Shown piece by piece: positions 56,098 to 64,000 of a stretch of DNA of 64,000 bases. The stretch lies in contig NZ_JAATJE010000001.1 in NCBI RefSeq assembly GCF_011927695.1, positions 620,001 through 684,000 of the forward strand. The letters run 5' to 3'. Each line of letters begins with the position of its first letter. The first letter of the stretch is position 1. The position numbers and the translations under genes are program-made. The stretch comes from Sphingomonas jejuensis (lineage in GTDB: Bacteria > Pseudomonadota > Alphaproteobacteria > Sphingomonadales > Sphingomonadaceae). The notes beneath the pieces were generated by a model, which ran no database searches, was not told the DNA's origin, and worked only from the letters and a program-made list of their open reading frames with translations.

Positions 56098-56583
56098 TTA
56101 CTCGTCAGGATAGACGACCGCCACGATCTCCCATTCCTTCGCGCCGGCCGGCAGGGCCACAGTGCGCAGGTCGCCGACGCCGGCACCGCGGAGCGCTCGG
56201 GCCATGGGGGAGCTCCAGCCGATGCGCCCGGCGCCGGCATTCGCCTCGTCATCGCCGACCAGCGTGACGACGCGCTCGGCATCGTCCTCGTCAGCAAGCG
56301 TGACGGTGGCGCCGAAGAAGACGCGCGACCGGTCCGGCTGCCGCGCGGGGTCGACGACCTTGGCGGCCTTCATCCGGCGCGACAGGAAGCCCAGGCGACG
56401 GTCGATCTCGCGCAGCCGCTTCCGTCCGTAGAGATAGTCGCCATTCTCCGACCGGTCGCCGTTCGACGCGGCCCAGGCGATCACGTCGACGATCCGCGGC
56501 CGTTCGGTGCCGAGCAGCGCATCATATTCGGCGCGCATGGCGGCAAAGCCGGCCGGCGTGATGGGGTTCTGCCGGTCGATCAC
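56098..56583 (-). CDS. greB: transcription elongation factor GreB
   Basis: 161-aa Gre factor that rescues backtracked RNA polymerase by stimulating transcript cleavage. The N-terminal coiled coil contains SNGDRSENGDYLYGRKRLREID with the acidic tip pair, and the C-terminal FKBP-like domain contains ISWSSPMARAL-like IGWSSPMARALRGAGVGD. The basic YGRKRLREIDRRL favours GreB over GreA. GTG start in the stop of the transglycosylase gene (GTGA). Confidence 0.9.
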   Translation of the reverse strand: MIDRQNPITPAGFAAMRAEYDALLGTERPRIVDVIAWAASNGDRSENGDYLYGRKRLREIDRRLGFLSRRMKAAKVVDPARQPDRSRVFFGATVTLADEDDAERVVTLVGDDEANAGAGRIGWSSPMARALRGAGVGDLRTVALPAGAKEWEIVAVVYPDE

Positions 56584-58589
56584 CCCTGCGCCGGCTTGCC
56601 CAGATAGCTGGACAGCGGGGTCTGCGACGGGCGGCGGGCGTTTTGCGGATGGAGCGTGTCGTAGACCACCGCATTTTCCAGCACGCGCTGCACATAGCCG
56701 CGGGTCTCGGTGTACGGGATCGCCTCGATCCAATCGATCATGTCCACCGCCGCGGTGCGCGGATCGCCGTTCTCGCGCACCCAGCGGTTCACGTTGCCGG
56801 GCCCCGCATTATAGGCCGCGATCGCCAGCGGCATGGAGCCGTAGGTGCCGTAGAGCCGCTGGAAATAGGTCGAGCCGAGCTGGATGTTGTAGCCGATGTC
56901 GGTGGTGAGCGCGTCGGGGCGATAGGAAAGGCCGGCCCGCGTCGCCACCTCCCGCGCTGTCGGGGGCATGAGCTGCATCAGCCCACGCGCGCCGGCCGAG
57001 CTGATCGCGGCGCGGTCGAACTGGCTTTCCTGCCGGCTGATCGCGTGGATCATCGTCCACCAACCCTGATGCCCGGCGGGGACGGGGACCTGCGGGAAGC
57101 CGGACGCGACATAATCGCTGTGGCCATTCGCCCGTGCGCTGCGGCCGACCATCACGGCCAGGTCGGGCCGGCCGATGGAGGCGGCGAGCTCGGCCGCGAG
57201 CGCATGGTCGAGATCGCTGGTCGCGTCCGCCGCGATCTGCCGGACGAACTGGGTCTGGTCCTGCCACTGACCGGTGCGGCCGAGATAGCGCACGGCCTGG
57301 ACCAGTGGCTTCTGCCCGTAGTCGCGGCGTTGCTGCACCGTGGGCGTGATGCCGGCGTTGCGCGACGGAGCCGGAATTGGCCGGCGCAGCGTTTCCAGCG
57401 CGAGCTGACCGTAGAACTGGTCGGCGTGGGTGGCGGCCTGTTCCAGGTGGCGGCTGCCATCCTGCCCGGCGGCGCGGGCGGCCCGGCCGGCCCAGAAATG
57501 CCCCTTGGACTGGGTCTGCGGCGACTGGGCGGCAGCGGCGTAGAGTTCGAACATGCGAATCGCATCGGCGGGCCGGTTGCGGCGCTTCAGCGCGGTCTGC
57601 CCCGCCAGCCAGACGAGGCTGGTATAATCGTCGCGGATGCCGATCGACTGGTCGCGCACGACGGCGCCTTCAGGAAGCGCATCGTCGACCTGCGAGGCGA
57701 TGTCGTAGGCGGCGGTCCACTGGCTGTCGTTGGCGGCGGCGCGGGCGTTTTCCAGCAGCACCTCATACCATTTCTCGACCTCGCTCGGGCGGACGGTGAG
57801 CTGGCGCGGGCGGGCGAGCAGCTGCCGCGCTTCCAGTGAATTGCCCGTCGCGCGGAGCCAGGTGGCCCGATCGGCAATGAAGCCCGCATCACCCATGCCG
57901 CGATCCATCACCGCCTGGGCGAGGGTGGCGGCGTCCGGCGCGCGGGTGCGCATGGCAAGGCGCGCGGCGAACAGCGGGCGCTTGTCGGGCGAGACATAGG
58001 CGATCTGCCGCTGCGCCGCCGATGTCTGACCGGACCAGAGCAGCCGGTCCATGCGCTCGTCATGATCGGCGGGGCGGAAGGCGCCGGCGAAGAGGCCGGA
58101 CAGGCGCGCTTCATCGAGCGTTGTGAGCGAGCCCGACGTCCAGGCCTTGCGCGCGGACTCCGTCGCATCCTGTCGCCGGCCGGCGGCGAGCAGCGCCTCC
58201 GCATGGCGGGCGCGGCCGACATTGGTGATCGGCGGAAAGCGGTCGAAGTAGGCATTCACCTCGGACGGCGCGGTCTGACCGGGCACGATCCGGCTTTCGG
58301 CCGTGCGGCGCATCGCCTGCTCCCCGGGGAACCCGGGATTGCGGACGAGAAAGCCGGCATAGGAGGAGAAGGGGAGGCTGTCCGTCTGGCGGAGCGCCTT
58401 CCACTGGGCGACGGCCTGCGCGATGGCGGCGTCGTCCGCGGCCGATGGCGCGCGGAGCGGCTGCACGACCGCGCCGGCGGGCGGGGCGGCCGGCTGGGCC
58501 GCGGGCGGAAGGATCGACTGCACCTGGGGCGTCGAGGCGGCGGCGGCGCTGGCGATGAGCAGCGCGGAGACGGACAATCGGGCGACCAT
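56580..58589 (-). CDS. slt: soluble lytic murein transglycosylase
   Basis: 669-aa periplasmic enzyme that cleaves peptidoglycan glycan strands to 1,6-anhydro products. Signal peptide at about residues 1-20. A long superhelical region of alpha-hairpins spans about 40-480. The SLT domain follows, with AISRQESQFDRAAISSAGARG (catalytic Glu in RQES), GLMQLMPPTA and AIAAYNAGPGNVNRW. ATG at 58589 gives the signal peptide. The open frame extends further upstream but overlaps dapA there. Confidence 0.92.
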   Translation of the reverse strand: MVARLSVSALLIASAAAASTPQVQSILPPAAQPAAPPAGAVVQPLRAPSAADDAAIAQAVAQWKALRQTDSLPFSSYAGFLVRNPGFPGEQAMRRTAESRIVPGQTAPSEVNAYFDRFPPITNVGRARHAEALLAAGRRQDATESARKAWTSGSLTTLDEARLSGLFAGAFRPADHDERMDRLLWSGQTSAAQRQIAYVSPDKRPLFAARLAMRTRAPDAATLAQAVMDRGMGDAGFIADRATWLRATGNSLEARQLLARPRQLTVRPSEVEKWYEVLLENARAAANDSQWTAAYDIASQVDDALPEGAVVRDQSIGIRDDYTSLVWLAGQTALKRRNRPADAIRMFELYAAAAQSPQTQSKGHFWAGRAARAAGQDGSRHLEQAATHADQFYGQLALETLRRPIPAPSRNAGITPTVQQRRDYGQKPLVQAVRYLGRTGQWQDQTQFVRQIAADATSDLDHALAAELAASIGRPDLAVMVGRSARANGHSDYVASGFPQVPVPAGHQGWWTMIHAISRQESQFDRAAISSAGARGLMQLMPPTAREVATRAGLSYRPDALTTDIGYNIQLGSTYFQRLYGTYGSMPLAIAAYNAGPGNVNRWVRENGDPRTAAVDMIDWIEAIPYTETRGYVQRVLENAVVYDTLHPQNARRPSQTPLSSYLGKPAQG

Positions 58590-58692
58590 GCTGGACAGGG
58601 TGGGCTCCCGCTCCTTATCTGACGGTGAACGATGGCGTTTGAGCATCTTGCGATCATGCCGTGGTGCGACCGCGAGGTGAAGGAGTAAATCG

Positions 58693-59568
58693 ATGTTTTC
58701 CGGGTCGATTCCGGCCTTGGTGACGCCTTTCCGCAACGGGCGGATCGACGAGGAGGCGTTTGCCGCGCTGGTGGACTGGCAGATCGCGGAGGGATCCTCC
58801 GCGCTGGTGCCGGTGGGCACCACCGGCGAGAGCGCGACGCTCGACATGGACGAGCACCACCGGGTCATCGCGCTGTGCGTGGAGGTGGCGGCCGGGCGCG
58901 TCCCCGTGATCGCCGGATGCGGGTCGAACGCCACGGCGACGGCGGTGGCGCACGTCGCCAAGGCCGCCGACCTGGGCGCGGACGGCGCGCTGGTGGTGGC
59001 GCCTTATTACAACCGGCCGGGCCAGGCCGGCATCCTGGCGCATTTCCAAGCGGTGTCGGCGGCGTCGCGGCTGCCGATCGTGGTCTACAACGTGCCGGCG
59101 CGCACGGTGACCGACATCCTGCCCGAGACGATGGCGGCGATCGCGCGTCTGTCGGGCGTGGTGGCGGTGAAGGACGCATCGGGCGTGCTGGGGCGGGTGA
59201 CGGAACATCGGATGGTCTGTCCGGCGGACTTCGTGCAGCTGTCGGGCAATGACGACCTGGCGCTGGCGTTCAATGCGATGGGCGGGGAGGGCTGCATTTC
59301 GGTCACCGCCAACGTGGCGCCGCGGCTGTGCGCCGATTTCCAGCGTGCCTGCCTGGAGGCGCGGTGGAACGATGCCCTGGGCCTGCACGATCGGCTGTTC
59401 CCGCTGCACGGCGCGCTGTTTTCGGACGCATCGCCGGCGCCGACCAAATATGCGCTGGGTCGCGTGCGCCCCGGTTTCCCGCAGGAGCTGCGCCTGCCGC
59501 TGGTGCCCGCCTCCGCCGCGTCGTGCGCCAGGGTGGACGCCGCGCTCGCCCATGCAGGGCTCGTCTGA
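58693..59568 (+). CDS. dapA: 4-hydroxy-tetrahydrodipicolinate synthase
   Basis: 291-aa TIM-barrel lyase, first committed step of lysine/diaminopimelate synthesis. [17 protein letters not shown] is the pyruvate-binding segment, [10 protein letters not shown] contains the Tyr of the triad and VAVKDASG the Schiff-base Lys160. Full length. Divergent from slt and directly coupled to smpB (TGATG). Confidence 0.96.
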   Translation: MFSGSIPALVTPFRNGRIDEEAFAALVDWQIAEGSSALVPVGTTGESATLDMDEHHRVIALCVEVAAGRVPVIAGCGSNATATAVAHVAKAADLGADGALVVAPYYNRPGQAGILAHFQAVSAASRLPIVVYNVPARTVTDILPETMAAIARLSGVVAVKDASGVLGRVTEHRMVCPADFVQLSGNDDLALAFNAMGGEGCISVTANVAPRLCADFQRACLEARWNDALGLHDRLFPLHGALFSDASPAPTKYALGRVRPGFPQELRLPLVPASAASCARVDAALAHAGLV

Positions 59569-60050
59569 TGGCACGCCCGAAGCCCGCCGCGTTCGACAAG
59601 GCCAAGGTCGTGGCGGAGAACCGCCGCGCGCGGTTCGAATATTTCCTGGACGACTTCTACGAGGCCGGGATCGCCCTGACCGGGACCGAGGTGAAGTCGC
59701 TGCGGTTCGGCGAGGGATCCATCGCCGAGAGCTATGCCGAGGTGCGCGACGACCAGGTGTGGCTGGTGAACGCCAATGTCCCCGAGTTCAGCCATGGCAA
59801 CCGCCACAACCACGAGCCGAAGCGGCCGAGAAAGCTGCTGCTGCACGAAAAGGAGATCGGCAAGCTCCGGAACGCGGTGTCGCGCGAGGGCATGACGCTG
59901 ATCCCGCTGTCGATCTACTTCAACCCGCGCGGGCGGGCGAAGGTGGAACTGGCGCTGGCCCGCGGCAAGAAGCTCCACGACAAGCGCGAAACGGAAAAGG
60001 CGCGCGACTGGAAGCGGGAACAGGGCAGGCTGCTGCGCGACCGTGGCTAA
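59568..60050 (+). CDS. smpB: SsrA-binding protein SmpB
   Basis: 160-aa tmRNA-binding protein for rescue of stalled ribosomes. [22 protein letters not shown] and [20 protein letters not shown] are the OB-fold RNA-binding signatures, and the C-terminal tail [19 protein letters not shown] is the part that enters the mRNA channel. Follows dapA, as in many alphaproteobacteria. tmRNA is not in this window. Confidence 0.97.
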   Translation: MARPKPAAFDKAKVVAENRRARFEYFLDDFYEAGIALTGTEVKSLRFGEGSIAESYAEVRDDQVWLVNANVPEFSHGNRHNHEPKRPRKLLLHEKEIGKLRNAVSREGMTLIPLSIYFNPRGRAKVELALARGKKLHDKRETEKARDWKREQGRLLRDRG

Positions 60051-60615
60051 GCAGAAGACCTGGCTGGTCGACACCATCCGCCGCAACATGCCGCGGCGGG
60101 AGGACCTGGAGTCGAACCGGCTGGTCCGCCCGATCGCGCATCTGGTGCTGCGCCCCGCGCTGTGGCGATTTACCCGCCGGTCGGTGCCGCGCGGCGCGGC
60201 CGTGGGAATGGCGGTCGGCATCATCATGCTGATCCCGTTCACGCAGTTCGTGGCGGCCGCGCTGCTGTGCCTGCCGTGCCGCGGCAACATTCCGGTCGCC
60301 GTCGCGATGACGCTGCTGACCAATCCCGTCACCACGCCGCTGCTGATCGTCGGCAGCCTGTGGGTGGGGGGCCGGCTGTTCGGCCTGCCGGCGGAACCGT
60401 CCACCGTGATGCGCATGATCCGCGAGCATGCCGCGATTGCGGAATGGTGGAGTTGGTTGTGGAGTTCGGCCGCGCCCGCGCTGATCGCCGGATTGCTGGT
60501 GATCGGCGTGGTCGCCGCGATCGTCACCTACATCGTCGTCGATGTGGGCTGGCGGTTGTGGATCCGGCGCAAATGGCGCGCACGGGGCCATGGGCCCATA
60601 CCGGAGCTGACCTGA
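60043..60615 (+). CDS. DUF2062 membrane protein
   Basis: 190-aa protein with three or four hydrophobic segments in the DUF2062 pattern: [20 protein letters not shown] and [14 protein letters not shown] are its hallmarks. The GTG start at 60043 overlaps smpB by eight bases. Function unknown. Conserved upstream of cckA in sphingomonads by memory, and only two bases separate its stop from the cckA ATG. Confidence 0.85.
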   Translation: MAKQKTWLVDTIRRNMPRREDLESNRLVRPIAHLVLRPALWRFTRRSVPRGAAVGMAVGIIMLIPFTQFVAAALLCLPCRGNIPVAVAMTLLTNPVTTPLLIVGSLWVGGRLFGLPAEPSTVMRMIREHAAIAEWWSWLWSSAAPALIAGLLVIGVVAAIVTYIVVDVGWRLWIRRKWRARGHGPIPELT

Positions 60616-60617
60616 GC

Positions 60618-63032
60618 ATGAGCAGCCGGCCGTTGATCCAGGACCTGCTGGCCGACGCTCCGCCCGAAAGACCACTGGCCGGCGCGCTGGGCGGCGTCGC
60701 CCTGCTGATCGCGGGCGCGCTGCTGATCGGCGGGCTGTTGTGGGCGGCGGGCGGCGCGGCGGTCGCGATCGCCTTTGCCGGCGGACTGGTGCTGGTCGCG
60801 GGCGCGGTGCTGTTCCTGGGGCGGCGGACCGGCGAGACGGCGCTGGCCGAGGCGCAGCCGGCGACCGACTGGGCGCTGGTTTCCGCTGCGATCGGCGAGC
60901 AGGAGGGCACGGCCGTGATCGTGACCGATCCGTCCGGCGTCGTGCGCAGCGCCAATGCGATCTATGAGCGATGGTTCCCCGATCGACCGAGCCCCGGCCA
61001 GCTGCCGGAAGACAAGGCCGGAACCGCGATGATGCAGGCCGCGGTGCGCGACGCGCGGCGGGACGGGCACGGCCGGGTCGAGCGGCTGGAGCGGCGCGGC
61101 CTGGCCTTCACCCTGACGGTGGACACGGCCGGGAGGCATGCCGACCACCTGGTGTGGCGCGTGCGGCTGGCGGAAGGATCGAACCTGGCGGTGGACGCCG
61201 CGCGGCTGCTGACCGGTCCGGCGGGCGAGCGGCTGGGCGAGGCCGGCGTGATGGGCCTGCTGCTGACCGGAGCCGGGCGGATCGAGGCGGCCAACCGTGT
61301 ATTCGCGATGCGGGCCGGCGGGCGCGGCGACGCGATCATCGCCGGGCGCGATCTGGGCGCGTTCATGGCGCTGGAGCCCGACGGGCGTGTCCGCTTCGTG
61401 CGGGAGGAGACGGTCGGCGGCGCGCTGCGCTTGGTGCAGGTGCCGCTGGACCCGTCCGACGGCAATGCGCCGACGCTGGTGTTCATCCTGGACGACGAGG
61501 GGGGCGCGGCCAACGGCGCGCAGGACGAGGGGCATGTCGAGACGCTGCTGGCGATGTTGCCCTTCGCGCTGGCGCTGGCCGACCGCGACGGCCGATTCCT
61601 GTTCCTGAACGGTGCCTTTTCGCGTGCCGCCGGCCTGCCGGAGGGCGCGACGCCGGTCTACCCGGGCGACCTGGTGGTGCGCGAGGACAAGGGCGCGGTT
61701 GCCGATGCTGTGCGCCGCTTCGCGACCGGACAGGCGCTGTCCGGAGACATCTCCGTGCGGTTGCGCAGCCGGCCGGACGAGCAGGTGGCACTGTCGATCG
61801 CGGGCGCGCGCGGGCTGGGCGACGCCGCCGTGCTGCTGTCCCTCAAGGACAACACGGAGGAATCGAAGCTGAAGCGGCAGGTGGCGCAGGCCACCAAGAT
61901 GCAGGCGGTGGGCCAGCTTGCCGGCGGCATCGCGCACGACTTCAACAACATCCTGACCGCGATCATCGGCCACTGCGACCTGATGCTGATGCGCCACACG
62001 CCCGGCGACAGCGATTATGACGACATCCAGCAGGTCCGCGCCAATTCCAACCGCGCGGCGAGCCTGACCCGCCAGCTGCTCGCCTTCTCCCGCCAGCAGA
62101 CGCTGCGCCCGCAGACGTTGCAGCTGCCCGACGTGATCTCCGAGGTGTTCAACCTCCTGAAGCGCCTTTTGGGCGAGACCATCGGCCTCAACGTGACGCA
62201 CGGGCGCGCGCTGGGCGCGGTGCGCGCCGACCCCGGCCAGCTGGAACAGGTGATCGTCAACCTGGTGGTGAACGCGCGCGACGCGATCCAGGCCAAGGGC
62301 GAGGCCGGCACGGTGACGCTGCAGACCTTTTCGCTGTCCGCCGCCGAGGTGAAGCGGATGAACAGCGACATCCTGCCGGTCGGCGATTACACCGCGATGA
62401 GCGTGACGGACACGGGCACCGGCATCCCGCCCGACATCCTGTCCAAGATCTTCGAGCCGTTCTTCACCACCAAGGAAGTGGGCAAGGGCACGGGCCTGGG
62501 CCTGTCCACCGTCTACGGCATCGTGAAGCAGTCGGGCGGCTTCATCTTCGCCGAGTCCGAAGTGGGCGAGGGCACGCGGTTCGTGATCTATCTGCCCGTC
62601 CACAAGGCGGAGACCGCATCGGCGCCGGCGCCGCTGAAGGAAAAGGGGCGCGCCGCGGAGCTGTGGGGGTCGGGCACCATCCTGCTGGTGGAGGACGAGG
62701 ACATGGTGCGCGCGGTGGCGGAGCGCGCGCTCAGCCGGCACGGATACAAGGTGCTGACCGCCGCGCACGGCGAGGAAGCGCTTGAGATCCTGGAGGACGG
62801 CGCGGAGATCGACCTGTTGGTCACCGACGTGATGATGCCGACCATGGATGGCCCGACGCTGGTCCGGCACGCCCGCGAGCGGATGCCGCACCTGCCGATC
62901 CTGTTCATGTCCGGCTATGCCGAGGAGCAGTTGCGCAAGTCGATCACCATCGAGCGGGTGTCGTTCCTGCCCAAACCCTTTTCGGTCCAGCAGCTGGCTG
63001 AAGCAGCGCGGGACACTTTGGCGGCGACTTAA
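60618..63032 (+). CDS. cckA: cell cycle hybrid histidine kinase CckA
   Basis: 804-aa membrane hybrid kinase that feeds phosphate through ChpT to CtrA and CpdR. Two membrane helices lie at about residues 22-68, followed by PAS-like sensory domains. The H-box [18 protein letters not shown] is near residue 435, with the CckA-type HDFNN. ATP-binding: [20 protein letters not shown] and [15 protein letters not shown]. The C-terminal receiver holds the Asp in [14 protein letters not shown]. Intact in all catalytic residues, unlike the pseudo-kinase at 47533. Confidence 0.95.
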   Translation: MSSRPLIQDLLADAPPERPLAGALGGVALLIAGALLIGGLLWAAGGAAVAIAFAGGLVLVAGAVLFLGRRTGETALAEAQPATDWALVSAAIGEQEGTAVIVTDPSGVVRSANAIYERWFPDRPSPGQLPEDKAGTAMMQAAVRDARRDGHGRVERLERRGLAFTLTVDTAGRHADHLVWRVRLAEGSNLAVDAARLLTGPAGERLGEAGVMGLLLTGAGRIEAANRVFAMRAGGRGDAIIAGRDLGAFMALEPDGRVRFVREETVGGALRLVQVPLDPSDGNAPTLVFILDDEGGAANGAQDEGHVETLLAMLPFALALADRDGRFLFLNGAFSRAAGLPEGATPVYPGDLVVREDKGAVADAVRRFATGQALSGDISVRLRSRPDEQVALSIAGARGLGDAAVLLSLKDNTEESKLKRQVAQATKMQAVGQLAGGIAHDFNNILTAIIGHCDLMLMRHTPGDSDYDDIQQVRANSNRAASLTRQLLAFSRQQTLRPQTLQLPDVISEVFNLLKRLLGETIGLNVTHGRALGAVRADPGQLEQVIVNLVVNARDAIQAKGEAGTVTLQTFSLSAAEVKRMNSDILPVGDYTAMSVTDTGTGIPPDILSKIFEPFFTTKEVGKGTGLGLSTVYGIVKQSGGFIFAESEVGEGTRFVIYLPVHKAETASAPAPLKEKGRAAELWGSGTILLVEDEDMVRAVAERALSRHGYKVLTAAHGEEALEILEDGAEIDLLVTDVMMPTMDGPTLVRHARERMPHLPILFMSGYAEEQLRKSITIERVSFLPKPFSVQQLAEAARDTLAAT

Positions 63033-63072
63033 TCCTTTACAGGCCGCCCTCATTTTCTATTGCTCGCACGAA

Positions 63073-63429
63073 ATGAACAACTCACCGTCCATCCTCATCG
63101 TCGAGGACGAGCCCCTGATCAGCATGATGCTGGAGGACTTCCTTGATTCGCTCGGCTACCGCGTGGCGGGAACCGCCGACGGCGTCGGCAGCGCGCTGGA
63201 CCTCGTGTCCCGCGGCGAGTTCGACGCGGCCATCCTCGACGTGAACCTGCGCGGCGGGGAGCCGTCGTGGCCGGTCGCCGATGCGCTTGCCGACAAGGAT
63301 CTGCCCTTCGTGCTTGCGACCGGCGGCACCGGATCGGACCGGCCGTCGCGCCACGGCACCGTGCCCGTGCTCGCCAAGCCGTTCACCATGGACGGCGTGA
63401 AGGCCGCGGTTGAGGGCCTGCTCGCCTGA
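63073..63429 (+). CDS. single-domain response regulator, FATGUY-like
   Basis: 118-aa receiver without output domain. ILIVEDEPLIS, the phospho-acceptor Asp in AAILDVNLRGG near residue 56 and LAKPFTMDGV (switch Lys) are complete. LPFVLATGGTG replaces the alpha4-beta5 stretch with a FATGUY-like pattern, as in stress-response regulators such as SdrG. Located 40 bp after cckA and before recA. It has no kinase partner beside it apart from cckA. Confidence 0.88.
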   Translation: MNNSPSILIVEDEPLISMMLEDFLDSLGYRVAGTADGVGSALDLVSRGEFDAAILDVNLRGGEPSWPVADALADKDLPFVLATGGTGSDRPSRHGTVPVLAKPFTMDGVKAAVEGLLA

Positions 63430-63441
63430 CGGCGGCACCAT

Positions 63442-63456
63442 GTTCTCTACTTGTTC
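63442..63456. promoter_or_regulatory. LexA (SOS) box of recA
   Basis: GTTC-TCTACTT-GTTC matches the alphaproteobacterial LexA site GTTC-N7-GTTC exactly. It lies 76 bp before the recA start. GTTCCGCCGGAAC overlaps its right half as a second palindrome. Confidence 0.9.
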
Positions 63457-63531
63457 CGCCGGAACAGATGATGTACGGTCGCTTCCTGTTTGAACGGGGT
63501 TTCGCCCCGGTCTAGGAGGAGGGACGCGAGC

Positions 63532-64000
63532 ATGGCGGCAACACTCAAGGTGATCGGGGGCGACGTGGCAGCTTCAACGGCGGCAGCATCGGACAGGCAG
63601 AAGGCGCTGGACGCGGCCCTGGCGCAGATCGACCGGGCGTTCGGCAAGGGCTCCGCGATGAAGCTGGGCAGCAGGGAGAAGATCGAGATCGACACGATCT
63701 CGACCGGCTCGCTGGGCCTCGACATCGCGCTCGGCATCGGCGGCCTGCCACGCGGGCGGATCGTGGAAGTGTACGGGCCGGAAAGCTCGGGCAAGACCAC
63801 GCTTGCGCTCCACGCCATTGCCGAGGCGCAGAAGGCCGGCGGCACCGCCGCCTTCGTGGATGCCGAGCATGCGCTCGACCCGGTCTATGCCAAGAAGCTG
63901 GGCGTCAACATCGACGAGCTGATCGTGTCGCAGCCCGACACGGGCGAGCAGGCGCTGGAGATCACCGACACGCTGATCCGATCCAACGCGATCGACGTGC
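63532..64000 (+). CDS. recA: recombinase RecA, 5' part
   Basis: First 156 codons; the gene runs off the right edge. RecA polymerises on single-stranded DNA, drives strand exchange and triggers LexA cleavage. [20 protein letters not shown] and [19 protein letters not shown] (Walker A) are diagnostic. ATG at 63532 has AGGAGGAGGGA upstream. A CGGGG/CCCCG hairpin lies in its leader. The N-terminal 20 residues are variable, as usual. Confidence 0.97.
   Translation, partial: MAATLKVIGGDVAASTAAASDRQKALDAALAQIDRAFGKGSAMKLGSREKIEIDTISTGSLGLDIALGIGGLPRGRIVEVYGPESSGKTTLALHAIAEAQKAGGTAAFVDAEHALDPVYAKKLGVNIDELIVSQPDTGEQALEITDTLIRSNAIDV

Noticed and set aside
60618-63032. CckA as a possibly degenerate kinase like the 47533 protein
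   Set aside because: The H-box AHDFNN, ATP-binding boxes and receiver Asp are all intact, so it should be fully active.

Overview
This window is a GC-rich, densely packed chromosomal segment that most probably comes from an alphaproteobacterium of the Sphingomonadales (Sphingomonas-like). The basis is its gene content and order: a tkt-gap-pgk-fba-thiE glycolytic cluster, a complete nuoA-N operon followed by birA, coaX, RNase J and a DUF1467 protein, a CckA hybrid kinase, and a GTTC-N7-GTTC LexA box in front of recA. The genus is inferred from remembered gene order and composition, not from a database search.

Layout. 105-7055: an acyl-CoA catabolic operon with three acyl-CoA dehydrogenases, an APH-family kinase, two short-chain dehydrogenases and a thioesterase. 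7136-10015: an AI-2E family permease, tRNA-Asp, and a leftward zapA / 6S RNA / 5-formyl-THF cyclo-ligase / DUF2842 unit. 10130-17558: central carbon genes tkt, gap, pgk and a class I fba, with a MOSC protein, a short thioredoxin-like protein and a membrane protein inserted, ending in thiE. 17579-20148: envelope genes (YcbK-like M15 protein, L,D-transpeptidase, M23 protein). 20185-21631: efp and an inositol-monophosphatase family gene. 21975-38074: the 14-gene nuo operon for NADH:quinone oxidoreductase, with four non-Nuo reading frames interleaved and a Fur-like palindrome upstream. 38071-42635: birA, an inverted SDR gene, coaX, rnj and DUF1467.

42652-48813 is the least conventional part. A membrane-anchored coiled-coil protein diverges from a rightward set made of an Hpt-like protein without the phosphoacceptor His, a nucleotidyltransferase-like/membrane protein, a helical protein possibly of the DUF2336 type, and a histidine-kinase-like protein whose H-box His is Arg. 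Two of these genes share a closely matching promoter arrangement with a CtrA-like element. CckA, the kinase that feeds CtrA, is also in the window.

48839-52681 holds a secreted protein, a LolCDE-type transporter pair, a GNAT acetyltransferase and glutathione peroxidase. 52719-55320 is a leftward arsenic operon, arsR-arsC-acr3-arsH, with a near-consensus promoter that predicts a leaderless arsR message. 55321-55991 is a small atypical region. 56098-64000 holds greB, a lytic transglycosylase, dapA, smpB, DUF2062, cckA, a single-domain response regulator and the 5' part of recA with its SOS box.

Many neighbouring genes overlap by NTGA or TGATG, so translational coupling is widespread. ATG, GTG, TTG and probably one CTG start are used in such overlaps.
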